Part shown: one piece after another, positions 18,867 through 26,892 of the stretch
Position numbering within the stretch: position 1 is the stretch's first letter
Layout: the number at the start of each line of letters is the position of its first letter
Assembly (NCBI RefSeq): GCF_002056295.1
Contig: NZ_CP020100.1
Coordinates: 829,501 to 893,500, forward strand
Reading direction: 5' to 3'
Length of the DNA: 64,000 bases
Source: Halopseudomonas phragmitis
GTDB lineage: Bacteria > Pseudomonadota > Gammaproteobacteria > Pseudomonadales > Pseudomonadaceae
Position numbers and translations under genes: made by a program
Notes under the pieces: model-generated
The model's database searches: none
Told to the model about the DNA's origin: nothing
Seen by the model: the letters and a program-made list of their open reading frames with translations, nothing else

Positions 18867-19305
18867 CCACCTCCCCGTCACTGTCGAGCACCTGCAAGCT
18901 GATCGGCAGACAGGCAGCGATACTCTGGGACACGGTACAGAACTGCTCGAATTGGCCGAGGATGCGCTCAAGCTTGTCATAGGCCGCCTGGGGATAGCCC
19001 AGATGCAGGGTGACCCTGGCCCCAACGATACGCAAACGGTTTTCGGCATTGCGCCCCAGCTCAGCGATGCCTTCGGCGCGCAGCCCATCGGCGGGCTGAC
19101 GGAATTTGCTCAGGGCGAAGTACAAACTGTCGCTCAGGCAGTTGGTCACTGCAGTGATCAGCAACTGGCTCGGGCTCGGACCAGCCGAACCACCCAGCGG
19201 GGCCGGTTCATCGACCACCAGTTCCGGGGTATCACCATCGTAACGGGCCAGAAACCGGAAGTTCTGTTGCTGTTCCAGGGTGACGCGAACGAAGTCATCA
19301 CTCAT
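18856..19305 (-). CDS. OsmC family protein
   Basis: A 149-residue OsmC/Ohr-type protein. The two cysteines of the family are in TNCLSDS and QFCTVSQS, and a further one is in AACLP. OsmC proteins reduce organic hydroperoxides or persulfides through a reactive cysteine. The start at 19305 follows AGGAG. The gene is divergent from a BigR-like sulfur-sensing repressor across only 89 bases. It may therefore share that repressor's operator and serve in reactive sulfur handling; this is inferred from context. Confidence 0.85.
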   Translation of the reverse strand: MSDDFVRVTLEQQQNFRFLARYDGDTPELVVDEPAPLGGSAGPSPSQLLITAVTNCLSDSLYFALSKFRQPADGLRAEGIAELGRNAENRLRIVGARVTLHLGYPQAAYDKLERILGQFEQFCTVSQSIAACLPISLQVLDSDGEVVKG

Positions 19306-19394
19306 GAGATGCTGCTCCTGCCATTAGTTAGCTTGAAGATAATCTATTTTTATATATATTGTTAGTCAGTGATCAGTCAATTATCAGAATAGCC
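19306..19394. promoter_or_regulatory. AT-rich divergent promoter of osmC-like gene and bigR
   Basis: An 89-base gap with a run of A and T bases (about 19336-19363) unlike the GC-rich genes around it. BigR/SqrR repressors bind AT-rich operators overlapping their own promoters, so this is the expected site. I could not identify a convincing perfect palindrome. Confidence 0.4.
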
Positions 19395-19724
19395 ATGCAT
19401 ACCACACCCATAGATCTGGAACGTTTACGCGGCGCTGCCGACCGTGCCCAGCAGTTGCTCAAGGCCCTGAGTAACCGCGACCGACTGATGCTGCTGTGCC
19501 AGCTGGCCGAAGGCGAGCTGAATGTCAGCGAGCTGGAGCAGCGTCTGGGCATCACCCAGCCGACCCTGTCACAACAGCTTGGGGTGCTGCGCCGTGAAGG
19601 GCTGGTGGAAACCCGCCGCGAGGGCAAACAGATTTTTTACCGGATCGCCAGCGCCGAGGCGCTGGCGCTGATCAACACGCTGTATCAACTGTACTGTGCT
19701 GAGGAGCCCACCGATGAGCATTGA
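19395..19724 (+). CDS. bigR: ArsR-family persulfide-responsive repressor (BigR/SqrR-like)
   Basis: A 109-residue winged-helix ArsR/SmtB-type regulator. Its recognition helix region is LNVSELEQRLGITQPTLSQQLGVLRREGLV. Two cysteines, C35 in LMLLCQLAEGEL and C101 in LYQLYCAEE, match the pair that forms a tetrasulfide link in SqrR and BigR on exposure to reactive sulfur. The metal ligands of ArsR or SmtB are absent. It heads an operon of YeeE/YedE-type carriers, a SulP permease, DUF2892 and cytochrome c', which fits sulfur sensing. ATG at 19395 is preferred over an upstream TTG. It overlaps the next gene by 11 bases. Confidence 0.82.
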   Translation: MHTTPIDLERLRGAADRAQQLLKALSNRDRLMLLCQLAEGELNVSELEQRLGITQPTLSQQLGVLRREGLVETRREGKQIFYRIASAEALALINTLYQLYCAEEPTDEH

Positions 19725-20148
19725 CTGGGCCAACTTTACCCCCTGGTCGGCCCTGGCCGGCGGTGTGATGATCGGGCTGGCCGCGTCTCTGCTGATGCTG
19801 TTCAACGGCCGTATCGCCGGCATCAGCGGGATTGTCGGCGCCTTGCTGAGCCCACGACAGGCCGGTAATGGCGAGCGCTGCCTGTTCGTGCTCGGCATCC
19901 TGCTGGCGCCGCTGCTTTATACCTTGCTGGTGGCACGCCCGACAATCGTGGTCGAGGCCGGGCCGCTGGCGCTGATCAGCGCCGGGTTGCTGGTCGGTTT
20001 TGGCTCGCGGCTAGGCTCGGGCTGCACCAGCGGTCACGGTGTCTGCGGCCTGTCGCGGCTGTCCTGGCGCGGACTGATAGCTACGCTGTCATTCATGGCT
20101 AGCGGCTTTCTGGCGGTCTACATCGTGCGCCATCTGTGGGGAGGCTGA
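19714..20148 (+). CDS. YeeE/YedE family half-transporter (PmpA-like)
   Basis: An inner-membrane protein of 144 residues with about four hydrophobic helices, one half of a YeeE/YedE-type sulfur-compound channel. The conserved signature GSGCTSGHGVCGLSRLS (about 97-113), including the cysteine thought to relay thiosulfate or sulfane sulfur, is intact. The start at 19714 follows GAGGAG and overlaps bigR. In other bacteria a BigR-controlled pair called PmpA/PmpB has this size and order. The transported species here is not proven. Confidence 0.85.
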   Translation: MSIDWANFTPWSALAGGVMIGLAASLLMLFNGRIAGISGIVGALLSPRQAGNGERCLFVLGILLAPLLYTLLVARPTIVVEAGPLALISAGLLVGFGSRLGSGCTSGHGVCGLSRLSWRGLIATLSFMASGFLAVYIVRHLWGG

Positions 20149-20151
20149 AGC

Positions 20152-20574
20152 ATGCGTAACCTGATTGCTCTGCTCAGTGGCCTGCTGTTCGGCCTCGGAC
20201 TGATCGTTGCCGGAATGGCCAACCCGGCCAAGGTGCTGGGTTTTCTCGACCTGTTCGGTGCCTGGGATCCGTCACTGGCGCTGGTCATGGCCGGCGCCAT
20301 CGCCACCGCGCTCTTGCCCATGCAATGGGCCAACCGGGCCAGTTGCACGCTGACCGGCGAGCCGCTGCAGTTACCTGACACTCGCCGCATCGACCGGCGT
20401 CTGGTGATCGGCAGCCTGATCTTCGGTGCCGGCTGGGGCCTGGCCGGGTTCTGCCCGGGCCCGGCGCTGGTCGGACTGGCGGCGGCGGTACCGCAGGCGG
20501 CGCTGTTTGTCGCCGCGATGCTGGCCGGCATGCTGCTGTTCAAGTGGTTTGACCAGCCCAGGGCGCGCCAGTGA
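20152..20574 (+). CDS. YeeE/YedE-type half-transporter (PmpB-like, DUF6691)
   Basis: A 140-residue membrane protein that complements the preceding gene. It carries GLIVAGMANPAKVLGFLDLFG near the N-terminus and the second conserved cysteine loop GAGWGLAGFCPGPA (about 90-103). Four hydrophobic segments are visible. Full-length YeeE proteins hold both halves in one chain; here they are separate genes three bases apart. The end overlaps the SulP start by four bases. Confidence 0.85.
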   Translation: MRNLIALLSGLLFGLGLIVAGMANPAKVLGFLDLFGAWDPSLALVMAGAIATALLPMQWANRASCTLTGEPLQLPDTRRIDRRLVIGSLIFGAGWGLAGFCPGPALVGLAAAVPQAALFVAAMLAGMLLFKWFDQPRARQ

Positions 20575-22316
20575 GTCGCAACCCGCGCCTGCAACCACCG
20601 GGCGGCAGCGGTCCGCTGGCCTGGCTGCGGCACTATCGCCGTGCCTGGCTCGGGGGCGATCTGGCCGCCGGTCTGGTGGTCGGGATCATGGTGATTCCGC
20701 AAAGCATGGCCTATGCCATGCTCGCCGGGTTGCCGGTCGAAGTTGGCCTGTATGCCAGCCTGCTGCCGGTGCTCGGCTATGCCCTGTTCGGCAGCAGCAT
20801 GAACCTGTCGGTCGGGCCGGTGGCGGTCACCGGGTTGATGACTGCGGCGCTGCTGGCTCCGCTGGCGCCCATCGGCAGCGGCCAGTATCTGCAACTGGCG
20901 ATCTGGCTGGCACTGCTGTCCGGGCTGATGCTGTTCGTCTTCGGTCTGCTGCGGCTCGGTTTTCTGGCCAACTTCCTCAGTCACCCAGTGATCAGCGGCT
21001 TCATCACTGGCGCGGCGATTCTGATTCTGCTCAGTCAGTTGCCACACCTGCTGGGCCTAAGTGGCTGGCCGGTCAGCCCGGCGGCGCTGCTGGACAGTTG
21101 GCAGGCCAGCAACAGCCTGGTGTTGGGCATGGGGCTACTGGCCCTGCTGTGGCTGCTTTACGCTCGCAGCCTGCTGGCCGCGCATTTGCGCTGGCTGGGC
21201 CTGAACGAGTCACTGGCCCTGTTACTGGCCCGACTGGCACCGATCCTGGTGGTGGTGCTGACCGTTCTGGCCTCACTGTACTGGGATCTGGCCGCACGTG
21301 GGGTGCCGGTGGTCGGCAGTCTGCCGGCCGGCCTGCCCTCGCTGGTCTGGAGCACGCCGGATCTGGCCAGTCTGCATAGTTTGCTGCTGCCGGCGGTGCT
21401 GGTCAGCCTGGTCGGCTTTGTCGAAAGCGTATCAATTGCTCAGTCACTGGCCCGGCGCAAGCGCCAGAGCATCGATGCCAATCAGGAACTGCTCGGCTTG
21501 GGCGCCGCCAATATCGGTTCGGGGCTGACCGGCGGTTTCGCCGTCTGTGGCGGCTTCTCGCGCTCGATGGTGAATATCGAGGCCGGGGCCAATACCCCGC
21601 TGGCTGGCGTGGTGGCGGTCGGCGTGATCGGCCTGATTCTGCTCACCATCGCCCCCTGGTTCGCCCATCTGCCTTTGGTGGTGTTGGCGGTAGTGATTCT
21701 GGTCGCGGTTACCCCGCTGATCGACCTGCTCAGCCTCAAACGGGCCTGGCGCTATGACCGGGCCGAAGGCCTGACTCTGCTGGCCACCGCCGCCGGGGTA
21801 CTGCTGCTGGGGATCGAAGGCGGCATCTTGCTCGGTATCAGCCTGGCGATTGCCGCACAGTTGTGGCGCGGCAGCCGCCCGCACGTGGCGGTGGTCGGCC
21901 GGGTGCCGGACACCCAGTACTTTCGCAACACCAAACGCCATCTGGTGGAAATCACTCCGCACCTGCTGGCACTGCGCATCGACGAAAACATCTTCTTCGC
22001 CAATACCAAGGCCATCGAGCAAGCGATCCATCAGGCCCTGAGCGACTATCCGGATACCCAAGAAGTGTTACTGATCTTGTCGGCAGTCAATCACATCGAC
22101 AGTACCGGGCTGGACATGCTTAGCGAGCTGACCGAAGGCCTGGCCGAGCGTGACATCCGCCTGCACCTCGCGGAAGTTAAGGGCCCGGTCATGGATCAAC
22201 TGGCCGAGACCGACTGGCTCAACCAGCAAGTGGGTGAAGTCTTTCCCAGCACCCACATTGCCTTCAACACCCTCGGCAGCCTGAAACGGCCGAGACAGAG
22301 CGACGCAGGAGAGTAA
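20571..22316 (+). CDS. SulP family anion permease with STAS domain
   Basis: Inner-membrane SLC26/SulP carrier of 581 residues, likely for sulfate, thiosulfate or another anion. The N-terminal part has the signature GIMVIPQSMAYAMLAGLPVEVGLYAS, and about 10-14 membrane segments extend to about residue 430. A cytoplasmic STAS domain follows (about 455-565, with VLLILSAVNHIDSTGLDML). It starts at GTG 20571 inside the previous stop codon (GTGA overlap), so it is co-translated with the YeeE/YedE pair. Operon position suggests control by the BigR-like repressor. Confidence 0.9.
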   Translation: MSRNPRLQPPGGSGPLAWLRHYRRAWLGGDLAAGLVVGIMVIPQSMAYAMLAGLPVEVGLYASLLPVLGYALFGSSMNLSVGPVAVTGLMTAALLAPLAPIGSGQYLQLAIWLALLSGLMLFVFGLLRLGFLANFLSHPVISGFITGAAILILLSQLPHLLGLSGWPVSPAALLDSWQASNSLVLGMGLLALLWLLYARSLLAAHLRWLGLNESLALLLARLAPILVVVLTVLASLYWDLAARGVPVVGSLPAGLPSLVWSTPDLASLHSLLLPAVLVSLVGFVESVSIAQSLARRKRQSIDANQELLGLGAANIGSGLTGGFAVCGGFSRSMVNIEAGANTPLAGVVAVGVIGLILLTIAPWFAHLPLVVLAVVILVAVTPLIDLLSLKRAWRYDRAEGLTLLATAAGVLLLGIEGGILLGISLAIAAQLWRGSRPHVAVVGRVPDTQYFRNTKRHLVEITPHLLALRIDENIFFANTKAIEQAIHQALSDYPDTQEVLLILSAVNHIDSTGLDMLSELTEGLAERDIRLHLAEVKGPVMDQLAETDWLNQQVGEVFPSTHIAFNTLGSLKRPRQSDAGE

Positions 22317-22318
22317 TC

Positions 22319-22507
22319 ATGCAAGCAAATGTAGGTAGTATTGATCGTGTTGTGCGTATCGTGGTCGGCCTGGTCCTGATTGCCCTGGCCGCAACCGGCA
22401 CCATTGGCCTGTGGGGCTGGATTGGCCTGCTGCCACTGGCCACCGGTATTTTCCGGTTTTGCCCGGCCTATCCGTTGCTGGGCATCAACACCTGCAAGAA
22501 GAAGTGA
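22319..22507 (+). CDS. DUF2892 small membrane protein
   Basis: A 62-residue protein of the YgaP-like inner-membrane DUF2892 family. It has the usual N-terminus NVGSIDRVVRIVVGLVLIALA, two hydrophobic stretches, and the conserved cysteine-containing end GIFRFCPAYPLLGINTCKKK. In YgaP this domain anchors a rhodanese. Here it stands alone, directly after the SulP gene with a strong AGGAGAG site. The two cysteines could take part in sulfur transfer, but no function is established. Confidence 0.85.
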   Translation: MQANVGSIDRVVRIVVGLVLIALAATGTIGLWGWIGLLPLATGIFRFCPAYPLLGINTCKKK

Positions 22508-22536
22508 AATAGCCTGAACCAAAAAAGGAGTTTTGT

Positions 22537-23004
22537 ATGAAATCCGTGATTGTCACCCTGCTGGGCGGCGCTGTGCTGGCCGCCAGCCTGTCGGCTGTTG
22601 CCCAGGTTGCGCCTGAAGATCAGATCAAGTTCCGCAAGGCTGGTTACAGCTACATGTCCTGGAACATGGGCAAGATCAAGGCCCAGGTGATCGACGGCGC
22701 CGTCGAGTACAACCAGCAGCAGGTTCTGGCCGCCGCCACTACCATCGACGCCATTGCCAACTCTGGCATGGGCGCCCTGTATGGCCCCGGCACCGAGCAG
22801 AATGTCGGCAACCAGACCACCCGCGCCAACCCGGAGCTGTTCAACAACTTTCCGGATGTGGCCGAGCTGTCAGGCAATCTGAACCAGGCCACGGCCAATC
22901 TGGTCGCTGCCGCCCAGGCTGATGACCAAGGCCAGATCCGTGCGGCCTTCGGCCAGGTCGGTCAGGCCTGCAAGGCCTGTCACGACAAGTACCGGATGGA
23001 CTGA
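22537..23004 (+). CDS. Cytochrome c' family protein
   Basis: Periplasmic c-type cytochrome of 155 residues with a Sec signal peptide (cleavage about after AVAQ, residue 23) and a single C-terminal heme site C145-K-A-C148-H149, the cytochrome c'/c556 arrangement. The mature part is predicted helical, as in the four-helix fold. It is the last gene of the bigR-led operon, with an AAGGAG site and a strong terminator behind it. It may pass electrons from sulfur oxidation or bind small ligands. A cytochrome b561-like gene converges on it. Confidence 0.9.
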   Translation: MKSVIVTLLGGAVLAASLSAVAQVAPEDQIKFRKAGYSYMSWNMGKIKAQVIDGAVEYNQQQVLAAATTIDAIANSGMGALYGPGTEQNVGNQTTRANPELFNNFPDVAELSGNLNQATANLVAAAQADDQGQIRAAFGQVGQACKACHDKYRMD

Positions 23005-23031
23005 ACGACGCTCCGAGTAGGACGCTTGATG

Positions 23032-23065
23032 CAATCAGGGGAGCCGAAGCTCCCCTGATTGTTTG
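23032..23065. terminator. Bidirectional terminator after cytochrome c'
   Basis: A perfect 13-bp stem CAATCAGGGGAGC / GCTCCCCTGATTG with a CGAA loop (23032-23061), then TTTG. It sits between the cytochrome c' gene and the convergent cytochrome b gene and could serve both. Confidence 0.85.
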
Positions 23066-23082
23066 CCTTCTCATTCGGCGCG

Positions 23083-23760
23083 TTACCAGGCCGGTACCGC
23101 CGGGGCCGGGGCGGGTGCCGGAATCCAGCTGCCGTTAGCAGCCCAGACCGCCAGCCCAGCCAATGCCAGAGCAATGATCAACGCCGGCCAGCGCCCACCA
23201 TTGGCCTGTTCGGTCGCTGGATGCGGAGCCTTTTTATAGCCATGAATCATCGGCCCCAGCAGGTTATGCCCACGCACCCGATAGATCACGATGGCCAGCA
23301 CATGCAGACCCACCAGCAGATACAACAGCTCCTCGGTACGCCGATGCCAGCCACTCATCAGGCTGCTGAAATCCGATGACACCACCCGGGTCAGCGGCCC
23401 GCTGAAGGCGATATCGTCAGTTGCCACCAAGCCGCTCAGCGCCTGAAAACCAAAGAGCCCGATCAGCGCGAACACCGACAGCGCTCCCAGCGGGTTATGG
23501 CCCAGACCTTCCCATTGGCCACGCAGATAACGGATTACCCGGCGTGGGGTCGGAAAGAAGCTGACGAACCGGGCATGGGTAGAGCCGGCGATCCCCCATA
23601 CCAGACGAAAGCTGAGCAGACCGATGATCGCCAGGCCAAAACGTCCGTGCCAGATCATCCAGGTGCCACCGAGCTTGATAGTGACCAGCGCCCCGATCAC
23701 ACAAATGACCAGCAACCAGTGAAACAGACGAAGGGGTAAGTCCCAGACTTTGACCGGCAT
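23083..23760 (-). CDS. Cytochrome b561-type membrane protein
   Basis: A 225-residue inner-membrane di-heme cytochrome b of the Ni/Fe-hydrogenase-b/cytochrome b561 superfamily. The N-terminus VKVWDLPLRLFHWLL has the typical heme-ligand His, and further histidines lie in WHGRFGL, GWHRRTEELLY and VGLHVLAIVIYRVRG. Four membrane segments are visible, and a proline/alanine-rich tail ends the protein. The start at 23760 follows GGGAG. It may deliver quinol electrons to the neighbouring cytochrome c', which is convergent and not in the same operon. Confidence 0.87.
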   Translation of the reverse strand: MPVKVWDLPLRLFHWLLVICVIGALVTIKLGGTWMIWHGRFGLAIIGLLSFRLVWGIAGSTHARFVSFFPTPRRVIRYLRGQWEGLGHNPLGALSVFALIGLFGFQALSGLVATDDIAFSGPLTRVVSSDFSSLMSGWHRRTEELLYLLVGLHVLAIVIYRVRGHNLLGPMIHGYKKAPHPATEQANGGRWPALIIALALAGLAVWAANGSWIPAPAPAPAVPAW

Positions 23761-23900
23761 GGCGTGAAGCTCCCTGATAGACAGGCCACAAAGGCTAACC
23801 GCAGTACTCAAAAGCGGCAATAAACCTACACATTAAGTGGCAATTACCGCGCAGTAAATGCGGCAAATGGTAGCCTGAGCCACCCCGCGGGAATCGTACC

Positions 23901-23993
23901 CCTGGGAGCCTTGAGCATCTGCTCAAGGCAGGGGGATGCACCACGCTCCGCTGCGGAACTCCGCACACGGCCCGCGATGCTCCCGCCTCTCAG
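23901..23993. repeat. Dispersed intergenic element, copy 1
   Basis: A roughly 90-base element found again at 47975-48051. The first 27 bases are identical in the two copies and include the hairpin CTTGAGCA-TC-TGCTCAAG. Both copies end with GATGCTCCCGCCTC-x-CAG. The middle is shared more loosely. It fills the gap between the cytochrome b and SDR genes and looks like a small non-coding palindromic element. Confidence 0.7.
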
Positions 23994-23995
23994 CT

Positions 23996-24775
23996 TTATC
24001 CCAAATTCCGCGCCAACTTGTCGCGCAGCCGCTCGGGGTCCAGGCCCGAGGCCTTGTCCAGCTCCGCCAACTCCTCGGGCACATACCAGTGCAGCTTGTC
24101 ACTGTGATAGGCCTGCCACACCGCCTTGGCCACCTCCACCGCCTCGATCAGCCGGAACGGCCCGGTATCGGGCGCCGCATCCATCAGCGTCTGATCCGGC
24201 ATGCCGGTCCGGATCAGCCCCGGCAGCACATCCGCCACGCGAATATCATGCCGACGAAACTCGTTGGCCAACGCCTCGGTCAGCCCCTTCACCGCATGCT
24301 TGGTGGCCGAATACACCGCAATCAGCGGCATGCCCATGGTCGCCGACGACGACGAGGTACTGAAGCACAGCGCATTGGGCGTGGCCTTGAGCAGCGGCAG
24401 CGCGGTGTGAATGCCGTTGAGCACCCCGACCAGATTGACATTGATCAGATTCAGTTGCTGCTCGAACGGCATCTCATCAAAGAATCCGCGCATGGCGATC
24501 CCGGCATTGTTGAACAGCACATCCATACGCCCGCCGGTCGCCTCAGCGAAGGCCGCTACCGCCGCCTCGAACTGCGCCCGATCACTGACATCCAGCAACC
24601 CGGTCAGGCAATTGTCCGCCCCCAGCTCGGCGCGCAGACTCTCCAGTCCCGCCCCGTTCAGATCAAAAGCGCCAACAAACCAGCCCTGCTGCTGAAACAA
24701 CCGCGCAGTTTCCCGGCCCATGCCAGACGCGGCCCCGGTAATGAAAATCGACTGACGACCTGCGGCCTGTGCCAT
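23996..24775 (-). CDS. SDR family oxidoreductase
   Basis: A 259-residue classical short-chain dehydrogenase. It has TGAASGMG (about 13-20), NNAG (about 89-92), catalytic Ser in SSSSATMGMP and YSATK (YxxxK). An Asp after the second strand (AFDLNG) suggests NAD(H). The start at 24775 follows GGAGGG. It is the most distal of a leftward group with a TSUP carrier, another SDR, an epimerase, a BASS carrier and a flavin monooxygenase. A role in oxidising an alcohol or ketone from that pathway is inferred. The substrate is unknown. Confidence 0.87.
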   Translation of the reverse strand: MAQAAGRQSIFITGAASGMGRETARLFQQQGWFVGAFDLNGAGLESLRAELGADNCLTGLLDVSDRAQFEAAVAAFAEATGGRMDVLFNNAGIAMRGFFDEMPFEQQLNLINVNLVGVLNGIHTALPLLKATPNALCFSTSSSSATMGMPLIAVYSATKHAVKGLTEALANEFRRHDIRVADVLPGLIRTGMPDQTLMDAAPDTGPFRLIEAVEVAKAVWQAYHSDKLHWYVPEELAELDKASGLDPERLRDKLARNLG

Positions 24776-24944
24776 TAACGCTGCCCTCCTGTGGGTATGA
24801 ATGCAGCGACGTTAGCACTGCTGGGCAAGGCTGGGAGCCAAAGCCCAGTCAGCGTGATTGAGCAGCAATCAGGGGGTTTATGGCTTGCACCCTCGGACCG
24901 GTCTGCTGACCAACGTATCCATGCGTGGAGCTCGGCTCAGGGCC

Positions 24945-25685
24945 CTACAACCCGGCCTTGACCACCAGCAATCCCCCGGTCACCACCAACAGGCTGTACA
25001 CCAATTGCCGAAAACGTTGCTCGTTGAGCCGGTGATGCAGGAATTCACCGAGCAGTACACCGATCACCAGCAGCGGCAGCAGGCTGGCGATACGCGGCAG
25101 GTTGGGCAGCAGGTGGCCGTCGAACAGGAACAGGGCGGTGAGGCTGGCGTTGAGGGTGAACCAGACGGTCAGCAGGGTCGCGCGCAACTGGCTTTTGTCC
25201 AGCGTGGTGCCGGCCAGGGCGTAGACCAGCAGCGGGCCGCCGGAAGCAAACAGGCCGTGGGTCAGGCCAGCGCCCAGAGTCAGGCCGCGGCTGAGCCAGC
25301 CCGGATGACGGACACTCAGGTGATTGCGAGCCAGACGCCAGAGTTCACGGGCGGCGAACCACAGCACCAGCAGGCCGAACATCAGCATCAACAGGTTGTC
25401 GCCCAACCAGGGCCGCAGCACATAGCCAAGCAGGGTGCCGGCCAGCATCAGCGGCAGGATCAGTCTGAGCAGGGTGGGGGCGTGGATGTGTCGGCGGTGG
25501 CGCCAGGCGAGAAAGCCACTCATGCAGATGTTCAGTGGCACCAGCACGTGCATCAGGTCCGGGATTGGCAGCAGCAGGGCGCCAAGCGACAGGGCAATGA
25601 CGATACTGCCGAAACCGGTGATCGCTTCGATGGTGTAGGCGATCAGGATGAACAGCGCGATCCAGAGCCAGGGGTCGATAAGCAT
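24945..25685 (-). CDS. TSUP (TauE/SafE) family transporter
   Basis: A 246-residue inner-membrane protein with about eight hydrophobic segments. The family core repeats EAITGFGSIVIALSLGA and GLTHGLFASGGPLLVYALAG are clear. TSUP proteins export or import sulfite, sulfoacetate and related anions. The start at 25685 follows AAGGA; earlier in-frame codons overlap the next gene. It lies between two SDR genes on the same strand. It might export an acidic end product of the flavin monooxygenase cluster; equally it could serve sulfite export. Confidence 0.85.
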   Translation of the reverse strand: MLIDPWLWIALFILIAYTIEAITGFGSIVIALSLGALLLPIPDLMHVLVPLNICMSGFLAWRHRRHIHAPTLLRLILPLMLAGTLLGYVLRPWLGDNLLMLMFGLLVLWFAARELWRLARNHLSVRHPGWLSRGLTLGAGLTHGLFASGGPLLVYALAGTTLDKSQLRATLLTVWFTLNASLTALFLFDGHLLPNLPRIASLLPLLVIGVLLGEFLHHRLNEQRFRQLVYSLLVVTGGLLVVKAGL

Positions 25686-25734
25686 GTGGGTCCTTGGTGG
25701 AAGAGGGTGCCTGCTGGTCAGGTTCGGTAGATGA

Positions 25735-26520
25735 TCAACGCAGTTCGCCGGCAAAGCGTTTGCGCACGCTGCGCAAGTATAATGCTGGGGCCAGGCGCCA
25801 GAGCAGGCTGCCGAACCTGGAGATGGGCTCTGGCAACAACCAGCGCTTGCGCTGTTGCAGGCTGCGGTCGATCAGGATGGCCATCCATTCCGGGCTTTTC
25901 ATGCTGCCGATCATTGAGCGTGGGTGTCGGGCGGTGCTGCCGTCCTTGCCCAGGGCGTGGTGTTCGATCGGCGTATCGAGAAAACTCGGGTAGGCCATGA
26001 GGATATGGATGCCGTCGGTTTCCAGCTCCAGGCGTAGCACCTCGAAAAACTGGGTCAGGGCGCTTTTCGCTGCACAGTAGGCGGCACGCCCGGGCACCGG
26101 CATCCAGCCGGCCATGGAGCCGATGCAGATGATGCTGCCGCGACTTTGGCGCAGTAGTGGCAGCGCCGCCAGGGTCAGCTCGACCGGGCCCTGCCAGTCC
26201 ACCGCCATGACCTTGCGGAACACCGCCGGGTCGGTCTGGTGGGCCGGCGAGCGGTGGGTGATGCCGGCGTTGTTAACCAGCAGATCGAGGCGGCCGAAAC
26301 GTTGCTCTGTGGCGTTGATCAGGCGCTGGATATCCTCGGCTCGGGCAATGTCGGCGCTGACCGTCAGCACCCGCTCGGGGCAGTTCAACTGGTCGGCGCG
26401 CTCGCTGAGCTGGGCGGCGTTGATGTCGGCCAGGACCAGCCGGTGACCGGCGGCATGCCAATGCTGGGCCATGGCCCAACCGAGGCCGGAGGCGGCACCA
26501 GTGATCAGGGTTACGCTCAT
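25735..26520 (-). CDS. SDR family oxidoreductase
   Basis: A 261-residue short-chain dehydrogenase beginning directly with the cofactor fold (VTLITGAASGLGWAMA). It shows LADIN (Asp favouring NAD), NNAG, catalytic Ser in CIGSMAGW and YCAAK (YxxxK), plus a basic C-terminal extension (WRLAPALYLRSVRKR) seen in membrane-associated or lipid-acting SDRs. The start at 26520 follows AAGGAT. It is separated from the upstream epimerase by a 372-base array of palindromic repeats and from the TSUP gene by 49 bases. Confidence 0.86.
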   Translation of the reverse strand: MSVTLITGAASGLGWAMAQHWHAAGHRLVLADINAAQLSERADQLNCPERVLTVSADIARAEDIQRLINATEQRFGRLDLLVNNAGITHRSPAHQTDPAVFRKVMAVDWQGPVELTLAALPLLRQSRGSIICIGSMAGWMPVPGRAAYCAAKSALTQFFEVLRLELETDGIHILMAYPSFLDTPIEHHALGKDGSTARHPRSMIGSMKSPEWMAILIDRSLQQRKRWLLPEPISRFGSLLWRLAPALYLRSVRKRFAGELR

Positions 26521-26556
26521 TGTGGGGCATCCTTGTGGGGTTGATGGAGTGTGCTG

Positions 26557-26857
26557 TGGATTGCCACGTTGCTGCGCTCCTCGCAATGACGGTGCGAGTA
26601 TGGGCTTTGAGGCTTGTGGATTACCACGTCGGCGGATGGCCGCCCCCTGCTCCTCGCAATGACGGCGAGCAGGTGCATTGGCTCAGCCGTCATTGCGAGG
26701 GCCACAGACCCGTGGCAATCCAGGTGTCGGGGGCCGCGGCGGCGAGGGTGTGAGCTCGGGGAGGTGCGTTGCCACGGCGCGGCGCTCCTTTTCATGACGG
26801 CGAGCGAATGCATTGACCCGGCCGTCATTGCGAGGGCCAAAGGCCCGTGGCAATCCA
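26557..26857. repeat. Array of five palindromic repeats in alternating orientation
   Basis: The 372-base gap between the epimerase and SDR genes holds five units that pair CCGTCATTGCGAGG with CGTGGCAATCCA or degenerate forms. Units are at 26557-26592, 26617-26665 and 26767-26800 in one orientation, and 26687-26722 and 26822-26857 in the other. Each unit is itself an imperfect palindrome, so the transcript would fold into several hairpins. Copies 3 and 5 are nearly identical, including flanking AGGTGTCGGG. No coding potential is credible here. Confidence 0.85.
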
Positions 26858-26892
26858 GGTGTCGGGATCCGCTTGGCACTGGGGGCCGGGGC

